This document shows, piece by piece, positions 28,250-36,428 of a stretch of DNA of 64,000 bases. The stretch's first letter is position 1; the number at the start of each line of letters is the position of its first letter. Source of the stretch: JAYPAN01 sp049597955 (GTDB lineage: Bacteria > Pseudomonadota > Alphaproteobacteria > RS24). The notes under the pieces are model-generated. The model saw only the letters and a list, made by a program, of their open reading frames with translations, did not search any database and was not told the DNA's origin. The DNA lies in assembly GCA_049597955.1 (NCBI GenBank), contig JBMYND010000001.1, positions 62,001 through 126,000 on the forward strand, read 5' to 3'. Both the position numbers and the translations under genes were made by a program.

Positions 28250-28282
28250 AATCTTGACTAATTTAGTCGGAATACCTATATC
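28250..28282 (+). promoter_or_regulatory. IscR type 1 box overlapping the promoter of the Fe-S operon
   Basis: The core GACTAATTTAGTC at 28256-28268 matches the E. coli type 1 IscR consensus core (GACT-RWWWY-AGTC) at every position and sits on its dyad axis at 28262. A sigma-70-like -35 TTGACT (28254-28259) and -10 TATATC (28277-28282) are separated by exactly 17 bp, so the box covers the -35 and spacer. A further half-site TGACTAAT (28245-28252) repeats just upstream. This predicts repression of the operon by holo-IscR. Confidence 0.88.
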
Positions 28283-28361
28283 TGCGTTGACATATGGTGT
28301 TAGCGAAGCTTGCGGGGAAAATGCAAGCTTTTTCGAAAAACCTCATTGGAAACATAGGCTT

Positions 28362-28826
28362 ATGAAAATTTCGACACGCGGCCGATATGCCGTTATGGCT
28401 ATGGCGGATATGACTCAGCAATTGGCGCAGGCGCATCATGGCCCGATACGGCTTGCTGACATCAGCAAAAGGCAGGAAATTTCCCTTGCCTATCTTGAAC
28501 AGATTTTCGGTGATTTGCGCCGTGCCGGTCTGGTGGTTAGCCATCGCGGCGCGCATGGCGGCTACAGGCTGGCGATGAATGCTGAAGATATTCGTATTGG
28601 CGATGTGATTGATGCGGTTGATGAAACAGTCGATGTGACACGCTGCCGGGCGGCTGGCGGTTGCTTGAACAAGCATGCACGCTGCCTGACCCATGATTTA
28701 TGGGACAGGCTGGGCAATCATATTCACGGCTTTTTGAATGCCATATCGCTGGCCGATGTGGTGTCGGGTGAGGGCTTGCCGATTTTCGCCGAAACCCCCG
28801 TTTTGCAAAAAGGCCTGGCCGAATGA
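28362..28826 (+). CDS. iscR: Rrf2-family Fe-S cluster regulator IscR
   Basis: Fe-S-sensing repressor of the downstream assembly operon. It has 154 residues: an N-terminal winged helix (about 1-75; MKISTRGRYAVMAM and ISLAYLEQIFGDLRRAGLV) and a cluster-binding loop with Cys95, Cys101, Cys108 and His111. The spacing is C-X5-C-X6-C-X2-H, close to the E. coli Cys92/98/104/His107 set. ATG 28362 matches the family start. It is the first gene of the operon and overlaps the desulfurase gene by 4 bp (ATGA). Autoregulation through the upstream box is likely. Confidence 0.96.
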   Translation: MKISTRGRYAVMAMADMTQQLAQAHHGPIRLADISKRQEISLAYLEQIFGDLRRAGLVVSHRGAHGGYRLAMNAEDIRIGDVIDAVDETVDVTRCRAAGGCLNKHARCLTHDLWDRLGNHIHGFLNAISLADVVSGEGLPIFAETPVLQKGLAE

Positions 28827-29962
28827 GCGCAATGTCCAAAGCCGGTCGCATTTATCTGGACTATAATGCAACCGCGCCGATACGCCCGGAAGCGCAAGCC
28901 GCAATCGCCGAAGCAATGGGTGCCGGCAATCCTTCTGCCGTGCATGCGGAAGGACGCCAAGCCCGCGCGCTGGTCGAGGCGGCGCGCAAGGATATTGCCG
29001 CATTATGCAATGGTCTGGCTGAAGCGGTGGTGTTTACGTCCGGCGGCACGGAAGCGTGCAATATGGCGATGCATTTGCGTGCCGCGCCCGCCGGGCCGGT
29101 CGCCCGTATCATTGTGTCAGCGATTGAGCACAGCGCCGTATCGGCACCGGCGCAGGCATCCGGCCTGCCGGTTGAAACCGTGCCGGTGCTGGCCAATGGT
29201 CAGGTCGATTTGGCGGCGCTGGCCGCGCTGCTCGATGAGGCGACACCGGCATTGGTCTGCCTCATGCTGGCCAATAATGAAACCGGCGTCATTCAACCGG
29301 TCGCCGAAATTGCCGATATGGTCAGGCAGCATGGCAGTCTGCTGTTTTGCGATGCGGTGCAGGCTGCCGGTAAAATCGCGCTGGATATGGCCGCGCTGGG
29401 TGTTGATGCACTTAGCCTGTCCGGTCATAAATTGGGCGCGCCCATGGGCGTCGGCGCTTTGGTGACGCGCGCCGGTCTGCCAGTGCCGCCAAGCCTGCTC
29501 GGCGGAGGGCAGGAATTGGGACGCCGCGCCGGGTCGGAAAATATAATTGGCATTGCCGGATTTGCCGCCGCCGCGCGCGCTGCTGAAGCCGGTTTGGCGC
29601 AATTTACTGATTTGGCCATTGCGCGTGATGCGATGGAAGCCGCTTTGCGCGAGATAAGCAATGATGTGGTGATATTCGGTGCCGACAGTCCGCGCTTGCC
29701 CAATACAAGCTGTTTTGGCCGTGACGGGATGAATTCTGAAACGCTGGTCATGGCGCTGGATTTGGCCGGATTTTCGGTCAGCGCCGGTGCGGCGTGTTCC
29801 AGCGGCAAGGTGTCGCGCAGCCATGTGCTGGCTGCCATGGGCGTTGAGGATAGGTTAAGCAGTGGCGTATTGCGGGTCAGCACGGGCTGGCAATCCGATG
29901 CCATGGATGGACTGAAATTGGCGGAAGCCTGGAAGCGCGTGGCGCTTCGGCAGGCCGCTTAG
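28823..29962 (+). CDS. iscS: Class I cysteine desulfurase (IscS/NifS-like)
   Basis: PLP enzyme that takes sulfur from cysteine. It has 379 residues. PLP lysine Lys203 is in SGHKLGAPMG, and the mobile catalytic Cys325 is in SAGAACSSGKVSRSH, the long-loop form of class I enzymes, distinct from sufS further down. ATG 28823 overlaps the iscR stop; ATG 28832 is an alternative. It lies 12 bp before sufB. Two different desulfurases therefore sit in one operon. Confidence 0.93.
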   Translation: MSAMSKAGRIYLDYNATAPIRPEAQAAIAEAMGAGNPSAVHAEGRQARALVEAARKDIAALCNGLAEAVVFTSGGTEACNMAMHLRAAPAGPVARIIVSAIEHSAVSAPAQASGLPVETVPVLANGQVDLAALAALLDEATPALVCLMLANNETGVIQPVAEIADMVRQHGSLLFCDAVQAAGKIALDMAALGVDALSLSGHKLGAPMGVGALVTRAGLPVPPSLLGGGQELGRRAGSENIIGIAGFAAAARAAEAGLAQFTDLAIARDAMEAALREISNDVVIFGADSPRLPNTSCFGRDGMNSETLVMALDLAGFSVSAGAACSSGKVSRSHVLAAMGVEDRLSSGVLRVSTGWQSDAMDGLKLAEAWKRVALRQAA

Positions 29963-29974
29963 GGCGAGTTGAGT

Positions 29975-31456
29975 ATGAGCGAAGCAAAAGCAAGCATAGA
30001 CAGAAGCACGGTTGAGCAAGTCGGCAAATTTGGCGGTGAAAACTACAAATATGGTTTCACCACCAATATTGATGTCGATAAAGTGCCGAACGGGCTGAAT
30101 GAAGATATTATCCGCTTTATTTCGGCCAAAAAGGAAGAGCCGCAATGGCTGTTGGATTGGCGGTTGGATGCGTTTGAACGCTGGCAGACCATGGCCGAGC
30201 CGGAATGGGCGCATGTCGATTATCCGAAAATCGACTATCAGGATTTGTGCTATTATGCGGCACCAAAATCAATGGAAGACGGGCCGAAAAGCCTCGACGA
30301 AGTTGACCCGGAATTGCTGCGCACTTATGAAAAGCTTGGCATTCCTTTGCAAGAACAGGAAGTGCTGGCCGGTGTGCGTAAAGTGGCAGTGGATGCGGTG
30401 TTTGACAGTGTTTCCGTTGGCACGACATTCCGCGAAGAACTGGCCAAGGCCGGGGTGATTTTCTGCTCTTTTTCCGAAGCGGTGAAAGAGCATCCCGAAT
30501 TGGTCAAAAAATATCTCGGCTCAGTTGTGCCGAAATCCGATAATTATTTTGCGGCGCTGAATTCGGCGGTATTTTCCGACGGTTCCTTTGTTTATATCCC
30601 GCCCGGCGTGCGCTGCCCGATGGAATTATCGACCTATTTCCGCATTAACGAGGCCAATACCGGTCAGTTTGAGCGCACTTTGGTGATTGCCGATAAGGGC
30701 AGCTATGTTAGCTATCTCGAAGGCTGCACCGCGCCGATGCGCGATGAAAACCAGCTTCATGCGGCGGTTGTTGAACTGGTCGCATTGGAAGATGCTGAGA
30801 TAAAATACTCCACCGTGCAGAATTGGTATCCCGGCGATGAGGAAGGGCGCGGCGGCATATATAATTTCGTGACCAAGCGCGGTGATTGTCGCGAGGCACG
30901 CGCGCGGATAAGCTGGACGCAGGTTGAAACCGGCTCGGCCGTGACGTGGAAATACCCGTCTTGCATTTTGCGCGGCGATGACAGCGTTGGCGAGTTTTAC
31001 TCAATCGCCATTTCCAATAATTTGCAGCAAGTGGACAGTGGCACGAAAATGCTGCATTTGGGGCGCAATACGAGCAGCAAAATCATCTCCAAGGGCATTT
31101 CGGCGGGACGTTCCTCCAATGCTTATCGCGGGCAAGTCAATGTGCATCCCAAGGCGCAAAATGCCCGCAATTTCACCCAATGCGACAGCCTGCTGATTGG
31201 CGATAAATGCGCTGCCCATACCGTGCCATATATTGAGGCGAAAAACCTGTCTGCCGTGCTGGAACATGAGGCGACGACTTCGAAAATCAGCGATGACCAG
31301 CTATTTTTCTGCCGCCAGCGCGGGCTGGATGCAGAGGAAGCCGTGGCGCTTATCGTCAATGGGTTTTGCAAAGATGTGTTACAGCATTTGCCGATGGAGT
31401 TTGCCGTGGAAGCGCAAAAACTGGTCGGCATTTCACTGGAAGGAAGTGTTGGATGA
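29975..31456 (+). CDS. sufB: Fe-S cluster assembly scaffold SufB
   Basis: Core of the SufBC2D scaffold where clusters are built. It has 493 residues. Typical blocks are GGENYKYGFTTNIDVD near the N-terminus, PPGVRCPMELSTYFRIN, YLEGCTAPMRDENQLHAAVVE, the ISWTQVETGSAVTWKYPSC strand, and the C-terminal IEAKNLSAVLEHEATTSKIS. The start is ATG 29975 with AGGGCGAG upstream; a TTG at 29969 is also in frame. It overlaps sufC by 4 bp. Confidence 0.98.
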   Translation: MSEAKASIDRSTVEQVGKFGGENYKYGFTTNIDVDKVPNGLNEDIIRFISAKKEEPQWLLDWRLDAFERWQTMAEPEWAHVDYPKIDYQDLCYYAAPKSMEDGPKSLDEVDPELLRTYEKLGIPLQEQEVLAGVRKVAVDAVFDSVSVGTTFREELAKAGVIFCSFSEAVKEHPELVKKYLGSVVPKSDNYFAALNSAVFSDGSFVYIPPGVRCPMELSTYFRINEANTGQFERTLVIADKGSYVSYLEGCTAPMRDENQLHAAVVELVALEDAEIKYSTVQNWYPGDEEGRGGIYNFVTKRGDCREARARISWTQVETGSAVTWKYPSCILRGDDSVGEFYSIAISNNLQQVDSGTKMLHLGRNTSSKIISKGISAGRSSNAYRGQVNVHPKAQNARNFTQCDSLLIGDKCAAHTVPYIEAKNLSAVLEHEATTSKISDDQLFFCRQRGLDAEEAVALIVNGFCKDVLQHLPMEFAVEAQKLVGISLEGSVG

Positions 31457-32214
31457 GTGCGTTGCTGGATATTCGCAATTTGCAGGCAGGTGTTGATGGG
31501 CAGCCGATTTTGAACGGCCTGTCCCTGTCGATAAATGCCGGCGAAGTGCATGCCATTATGGGGCCGAACGGGTCGGGTAAATCAACCTTGTCTTATGTGC
31601 TGGCCGGGCGCGACGGCTATGATATTGACGGCGGCGAGATGGTTTTTGATGGCCAAGATTTAGCCGCGCTGGAGCCGGAAGAACGCGCTGTGGCCGGTTT
31701 GTTTCTGGCCTTTCAATATCCGTTGGAAATCCCCGGCGTCACCAATATGACTTTTCTGAAAACCAGCGTGAATGCCATTCGGCGCGGGCGCGGCGAAGAA
31801 GAAATGGACGCCGCCTCTTTCCTTCGGCTGGCGCGCGACAAGGCCAAGGCGCTTGGCATGGGCGACGATATGTTGAAACGCCAACTCAATGTCGGCTTTT
31901 CCGGCGGCGAGAAAAAGCGCAATGAGATTTTGCAAATGGCCATGTTGGAGCCGAAGTTGGCAATTTTGGACGAAACCGATAGCGGGCTGGATATTGACGC
32001 GCTGAAAACAGTGGCTGAGGGGGTTAATGCGTTGCGCGCGCCCGACCGCGCCATGCTGGTGATTACCCATTATCAGAGGCTGCTTGACTTCATCAAACCG
32101 GATTTTGTGCATGTCATGGCGGATGGCAAAATTGTCAAATCGGGCGGGCCGGAACTGGCACTTGAGCTTGAAGAATCCGGCTATGCCGCCTATCGCGAGC
32201 TTGCCAATGCTTGA
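31453..32214 (+). CDS. sufC: Fe-S cluster assembly ATPase SufC
   Basis: ABC-type ATPase that drives conformational change in SufBD. It has 253 residues. The Walker A is GPNGSGKS (37-44), the signature block is VGFSGGEKKRNEI, and Walker B with the switch is LAILDETDSGLD, all SufC-type. The ATGA overlap with sufB and the 8-bp overlap with sufD show tight translational coupling. Confidence 0.98.
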   Translation: MSALLDIRNLQAGVDGQPILNGLSLSINAGEVHAIMGPNGSGKSTLSYVLAGRDGYDIDGGEMVFDGQDLAALEPEERAVAGLFLAFQYPLEIPGVTNMTFLKTSVNAIRRGRGEEEMDAASFLRLARDKAKALGMGDDMLKRQLNVGFSGGEKKRNEILQMAMLEPKLAILDETDSGLDIDALKTVAEGVNALRAPDRAMLVITHYQRLLDFIKPDFVHVMADGKIVKSGGPELALELEESGYAAYRELANA

Positions 32215-33418
32215 TGCGCGCGCCCATTTTGAAGCAGTGAAAGCGGGCCTGCCGGGCGATATGGCACGGCGCGCGGCCATGCTGGCACAGGCCGAACAAT
32301 TGGGGCTGCCGACGCGGCGACAGGAAAGCTGGCATTATACGGATTTGCCGCAATTGCTGAAACGCCCTTTGCCCGGTTCCGACAGTAAGACGGTTGCAGA
32401 TTTGCCGGATTTTTCGGCTGTCGTCCCATTTGCTGTGCAGTTTGACAATGGCCGACTGACGACAGCCTTGCCGTCCGGCGAGACCGGTTTATCTGTTGCG
32501 CCATTTGCTGGCCCTAAAGCAATTGCAGAACAAGCAATTGAAGAAAATGACGCTATGCTGCTGTTTAATGCGGCGCTGGCCGGTGACGGGCTTGATGTGC
32601 AAGTGACCGGCAAAGTCACCGCACCGCTTTTGCTCAAACAGACCGGCGCGACAGCGACCCATTTGCGCCATCGGCTTCGCTTGGCGGCAGGCGCGCATCT
32701 GACATTGGTCGATATTTTGGCCTGCAATGGCTACAGCAATCACGCCATGCATATTGAGGTGGAAAACGGTGCGACATTGGAAATTCTGCGCCTGCATCAC
32801 AGCGGTCGCCATATTGGCACAACAACTGTGCAATTGGCCGAAGCGGCGCGCGCTAATATCGTGACAATGGTGATGTCGGATGATGTGGCGCGTCATGATA
32901 TGCGTGTGTCGCTGACCGGCAGCGGGGCGCATATCGGCCAATATCAGGCGGTGCTGGCGGGGGGTGCGGCGCATATTGACATGACCGGTCAATTGCACCA
33001 TCTGGCAGCCGGTTCGACCAGCGAGACGCGGGCGCATTATGCGCTGTCAGGGGCGGCGCGCGGTGTGTTTCAGGGGCAAGTGCAGGTTGCGCGCGACGCG
33101 CAGCAGGTTGACGCGCAAATGCAAACCCGTGCGCTGATGCTGTCGGAAAATGCCGAAATGGACGCCAAGCCGGAGCTGGAAATTTATGCCGATGATGTGG
33201 CCTGCGCGCATGGCTCGGCGATTGGTGCGCTGGATGAGGCGGCGCTGTTTTTTTTGCGCGCGCGCGGCATTGATGCGGTGACGGCGCGGCAGCTTTTGGT
33301 TGGCGGTTTTGTCCGCGAGATTTCGGCGCAAATCACCCATAGCGGATTGGCCGATGCGCTGAACGGCTATTTGGAGGCCCGTATCGCGGCATTGGTGGAG
33401 GCATTGCCAAATGGCTGA
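32207..33418 (+). CDS. sufD: Fe-S cluster assembly protein SufD
   Basis: Partner of SufB in the SufBC2D complex, involved in iron entry. It has 403 residues with the helical N-terminus (RQESWHYTDLPQLLKR) and a right-handed beta-helix core. The C-terminal YADDVACAHGSAIGALDEAALFFLRARGI block is diagnostic and includes the conserved His of CAHGS. ATG 32207 lies inside the end of sufC. It overlaps sufS by 8 bp. Confidence 0.96.
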   Translation: MLDARAHFEAVKAGLPGDMARRAAMLAQAEQLGLPTRRQESWHYTDLPQLLKRPLPGSDSKTVADLPDFSAVVPFAVQFDNGRLTTALPSGETGLSVAPFAGPKAIAEQAIEENDAMLLFNAALAGDGLDVQVTGKVTAPLLLKQTGATATHLRHRLRLAAGAHLTLVDILACNGYSNHAMHIEVENGATLEILRLHHSGRHIGTTTVQLAEAARANIVTMVMSDDVARHDMRVSLTGSGAHIGQYQAVLAGGAAHIDMTGQLHHLAAGSTSETRAHYALSGAARGVFQGQVQVARDAQQVDAQMQTRALMLSENAEMDAKPELEIYADDVACAHGSAIGALDEAALFFLRARGIDAVTARQLLVGGFVREISAQITHSGLADALNGYLEARIAALVEALPNG

Positions 33419-34658
33419 AGCAATGAAAAGCACAAGACCGGATTTTGATGTAGAGGCTGTGCGGCGTGATTTTCCGGCTCTGCAACTCACGCCCTATGGC
33501 AAGCCTCTGGTCTATCTCGATAATGCCGCTTCGGCGCAAAAGCCTGTGCACGTCACCGACACAATGCGCGATTTCGCCAATGGCAGCTATGCCAATGTGC
33601 ATCGCGGCCTGCACTATCTGTCCAATCAGGCGACCGATGCTTTTGAGGCAGCGCGGGAAACCGTGCGCGGTTTCCTCAATGCGCCTTCTGTCGACAATAT
33701 TATTTTCACCGGCGGTGCGACCGATGCGATAAATCTGGTTGCCTATGGCTATCTTGAGCCGCGCATCCAGCCGGGCGATGAGATTATCCTGTCGGTAATG
33801 GAGCATCATTCCAATATTGTGCCATGGCATTTTATGCGGGAACGCCATGGCGCGGTGCTGAAATGGGTGCCGGTTGATGATACGGGCGCGTTGGATATGC
33901 AAGCCTATGCCGAGGCGTTTTCGCCGCGCACAAAATTTGTCGCGCTGACGCAAATGTCCAATGCGCTTGGCACGATTACCGATGCCAAAACCATTATTGA
34001 CACCGCCCATGCCCATAATGTGCCGGTGCTGCTGGATGGCTGTCAGGGCGCGGTGCATTTGGCGACCAATGTTGACGCGCTGGATGTCGATTTTTATGTA
34101 TTTTCCGGTCACAAGGTTTACGGGCCAACCGGTATTGGCGTGTTATATGGCAAGGGTGATTTGCTGAATGACATGCGACCATGGCGCGGTGGCGGGGAAA
34201 TGATACGCGAAGTGAGCCTTGATGCGGTCAGCTATAATGATGCGCCGCATCGGTTTGAGGCTGGCACACCGCCTATCATTGAAGCGGTTGGGTTGGCGGC
34301 GGCGCTCGATTACATGCAGGCTATTGGCTTTGACACGATTCAGGCGCATGAAACCGGCTTGCTGGACAGTGCTATGGCTGCTCTCGACACAATGCAGCGT
34401 GTTCAAGTCTATGGGCAAGCGCCGGAAAAGGGCGGCATTATATCTTTTGGTGTGGCGGGCATACATCCGCATGATTTGGCAATGGTGATGGATCGCTCCG
34501 GCGTGGCGGTGCGGGCCGGTCATCATTGCGCCCAGCCATTAATGACGCATTATAATGTGCCGGCAACCGCGCGTGCCTCTTTCGCCATATATAATACGCA
34601 GGAAGAAGTGGTCGCTTTTATCGCAGCACTTGACAAGGCAATGGATTTTTTCGGGTAA
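33411..34658 (+). CDS. sufS: Class II cysteine desulfurase SufS
   Basis: PLP-dependent desulfurase feeding sulfur to the Suf scaffold. It has 415 residues. PLP lysine Lys235 is in FSGHKVYGPTG and catalytic Cys373 is in RAGHHCAQPLM, the short-loop class II form. Such enzymes need a SufE or SufU sulfur acceptor; neither is in this window. The motif QMSNALGT has Ala where the family usually has Val, a conservative change. Confidence 0.97.
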   Translation: MAEAMKSTRPDFDVEAVRRDFPALQLTPYGKPLVYLDNAASAQKPVHVTDTMRDFANGSYANVHRGLHYLSNQATDAFEAARETVRGFLNAPSVDNIIFTGGATDAINLVAYGYLEPRIQPGDEIILSVMEHHSNIVPWHFMRERHGAVLKWVPVDDTGALDMQAYAEAFSPRTKFVALTQMSNALGTITDAKTIIDTAHAHNVPVLLDGCQGAVHLATNVDALDVDFYVFSGHKVYGPTGIGVLYGKGDLLNDMRPWRGGGEMIREVSLDAVSYNDAPHRFEAGTPPIIEAVGLAAALDYMQAIGFDTIQAHETGLLDSAMAALDTMQRVQVYGQAPEKGGIISFGVAGIHPHDLAMVMDRSGVAVRAGHHCAQPLMTHYNVPATARASFAIYNTQEEVVAFIAALDKAMDFFG

Positions 34659-34662
34659 GGGC

Positions 34663-35100
34663 ATGAATACAGACAACAACAAGCCGCCAGTTAAATCGGA
34701 AATGCCGGTTATTGATGTCAATGAACCGGCAGCAAGCGCAGAAAACGGCGCGCCTGTGCCTGAGCCTGTGCCGGTTGAAGAATTGTCGCCGGAACTGGCA
34801 GCCTTGACCGATGACCTTATCGGCGCGCTGAAAAGTGTTTACGACCCGGAAATACCGGTTGATATTTACGAATTGGGTCTTATCTATCGCGTGGATGTCA
34901 GCGATGACCGCGATGTGACGATAGATATGACATTGACGGCACCGGGATGTCCGGTGGCGGAGCATATGCCGCGCTGGGTTGAAGATGCGGTGCGCTCGGT
35001 GGACGGGGTGTGTGATGTGATTGTCAATATGACATTCGACCCGCCCTGGGATCCAAGCCGTATGTCGGATGAGGCGCGGGTCGCCTTGAACATGTTTTAG
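34663..35100 (+). CDS. sufT: SufT-like MIP18/DUF59 Fe-S maturation protein
   Basis: Auxiliary factor in Fe-S protein maturation. It has 145 residues: a variable Pro/Glu-rich N-terminus (about 1-45), then the MIP18 domain with YDPEIPVDIYELGLIY and the conserved Cys96 in TAPGCPVAEHM, ending with DPPWDPSRMSDEARVALNMF-type sequence typical of Suf-linked members. It lies 4 bp after sufS, so it is part of the operon. Confidence 0.93.
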   Translation: MNTDNNKPPVKSEMPVIDVNEPAASAENGAPVPEPVPVEELSPELAALTDDLIGALKSVYDPEIPVDIYELGLIYRVDVSDDRDVTIDMTLTAPGCPVAEHMPRWVEDAVRSVDGVCDVIVNMTFDPPWDPSRMSDEARVALNMF

Positions 35101-35115
35101 AAGCGGGAAAAGCCA

Positions 35116-35508
35116 ATGAGCCAGACTTATCAATTGCCAAAAGCCATCACCCTGACCGAACGGGCAGCAGCGCGGGTTAAAAACATTATGGCCAAATCGG
35201 AAACCCCAATGCTGGGTGTGCGCTTGGGCGTGAAAAATGGTGGTTGCGCCGGTATGGAATACACAATGGATTATGCCGAGGAACAATTGCCGCTTGATGA
35301 AGTGGTCGAAGATAAGGGCGTGACTATTTTTATCGAAGCCAAGGCGGTCTTGTTTTTGCTTGGCACGGAAATGGATTATGAAGAAGGGCTTTTGTCGTCG
35401 GGCTTTACTTTCAACAATCCAAACCAGACAGATGCTTGCGGCTGCGGCGAGAGCGTCACCATTATCCCCGCCGCCGCACCGCCCGGATATAAGCCGGTTA
35501 AGAACTGA
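35116..35508 (+). CDS. sufA: A-type Fe-S carrier SufA/IscA
   Basis: Receives a cluster from the scaffold and passes it to apo-proteins. It has 130 residues. The three ligand cysteines are present: Cys44 in NGGCAGMEY, and Cys108 and Cys110 in DACGCGES. The C-terminus extends about 15 residues beyond the usual end. It is the last gene of the iscR operon; no clear hairpin terminator follows before tesB. Confidence 0.96.
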   Translation: MSQTYQLPKAITLTERAAARVKNIMAKSETPMLGVRLGVKNGGCAGMEYTMDYAEEQLPLDEVVEDKGVTIFIEAKAVLFLLGTEMDYEEGLLSSGFTFNNPNQTDACGCGESVTIIPAAAPPGYKPVKN

Positions 35509-35556
35509 CTTAAAAGCCGGTATGGCCTGAAAGAACAGCCTGAAAGGATGCCCATT

Positions 35557-36417
35557 ATGGTTGACCAGTCACTTGATTATATTCTGGAATTGCTGCAATT
35601 GGAGCGGCTGGAAGTGAACCTGTTTCGCGGCCAAAGCCCGAATGAACAACGCCAGCGCGTGTTTGGCGGGCAAGTGCTGGGCCAAGCATTGAGTGCGGCT
35701 TGTTACACGGTCGAAAACATGACCTGCCATTCCTTTCACAGCTATTTTCTGCGCCCCGGCGATGTGGAAACACCGATTATTTATGAAGTGGACAATGCGC
35801 GCGACGGGCGCAGCTTTGCCTCGCGGCGGGTGATTGCCATTCAGCACGGCAAACAGATTTTCAATATGGCCGCCAGCTTTCAGGTGACCGAACAAGGCCG
35901 CGAGCATCAGATTGACATGCCTGATGTGCCGGCGCCGGAAACGCTGAAAAGCGACCTCGAATTGCGCCGTGAAATTGCCGATAATGTGCCGGAACAATGG
36001 CGCGATATGTTTTTGCGGCGCCGGCCTTTTGAAATTCGCCCGATTGCGCCCAAAAGCCTGTTAAAGCCCGAAGCCTTGCCGCCGACCAATATGGTCTGGA
36101 TTAAGGTTGATGAGGGCATGCCGAAAGACATCAGGCTCAATCAGGCCATGCTGGCTTATGTGTCCGACACTTCGCTGCTGGACACTTGCCTGCGCCCGCA
36201 TGCGCTGACTTATATGAACCCGAAATTGCAATCGGCCAGCCTTGACCATGCCATGTGGTTTTACCATGATTTTACCTGCGATGACTGGATGCTCTATGTG
36301 CAGGATTCACCGGCTTCGGCAGGCGGGCGCGGCATGAATTTCGGGCATTTTTACACACGCGACGGCAAACTCATCGCCTCTGCCGCGCAAGAAGGGCTTA
36401 TTCGCGTCCATGATTGA
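35557..36417 (+). CDS. tesB: Acyl-CoA thioesterase II
   Basis: Hydrolyses medium- and long-chain acyl-CoA to free acid and CoA. It has 286 residues with two hot-dog domains: N-terminal FRGQSPNEQRQRVFGGQVLGQAL and YFLRPGDVETPIIYEVDNARDGRSF, C-terminal AYVSDTSLLDTCLRPHAL with a conserved Asp. ATG 35557 has AAAGGA eight bases upstream, better than ATG 35548, where the site would abut. It is convergent with mutB with an 11-bp gap. Confidence 0.95.
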   Translation: MVDQSLDYILELLQLERLEVNLFRGQSPNEQRQRVFGGQVLGQALSAACYTVENMTCHSFHSYFLRPGDVETPIIYEVDNARDGRSFASRRVIAIQHGKQIFNMAASFQVTEQGREHQIDMPDVPAPETLKSDLELRREIADNVPEQWRDMFLRRRPFEIRPIAPKSLLKPEALPPTNMVWIKVDEGMPKDIRLNQAMLAYVSDTSLLDTCLRPHALTYMNPKLQSASLDHAMWFYHDFTCDDWMLYVQDSPASAGGRGMNFGHFYTRDGKLIASAAQEGLIRVHD

Positions 36418-36428
36418 GGGCGTGGCGT

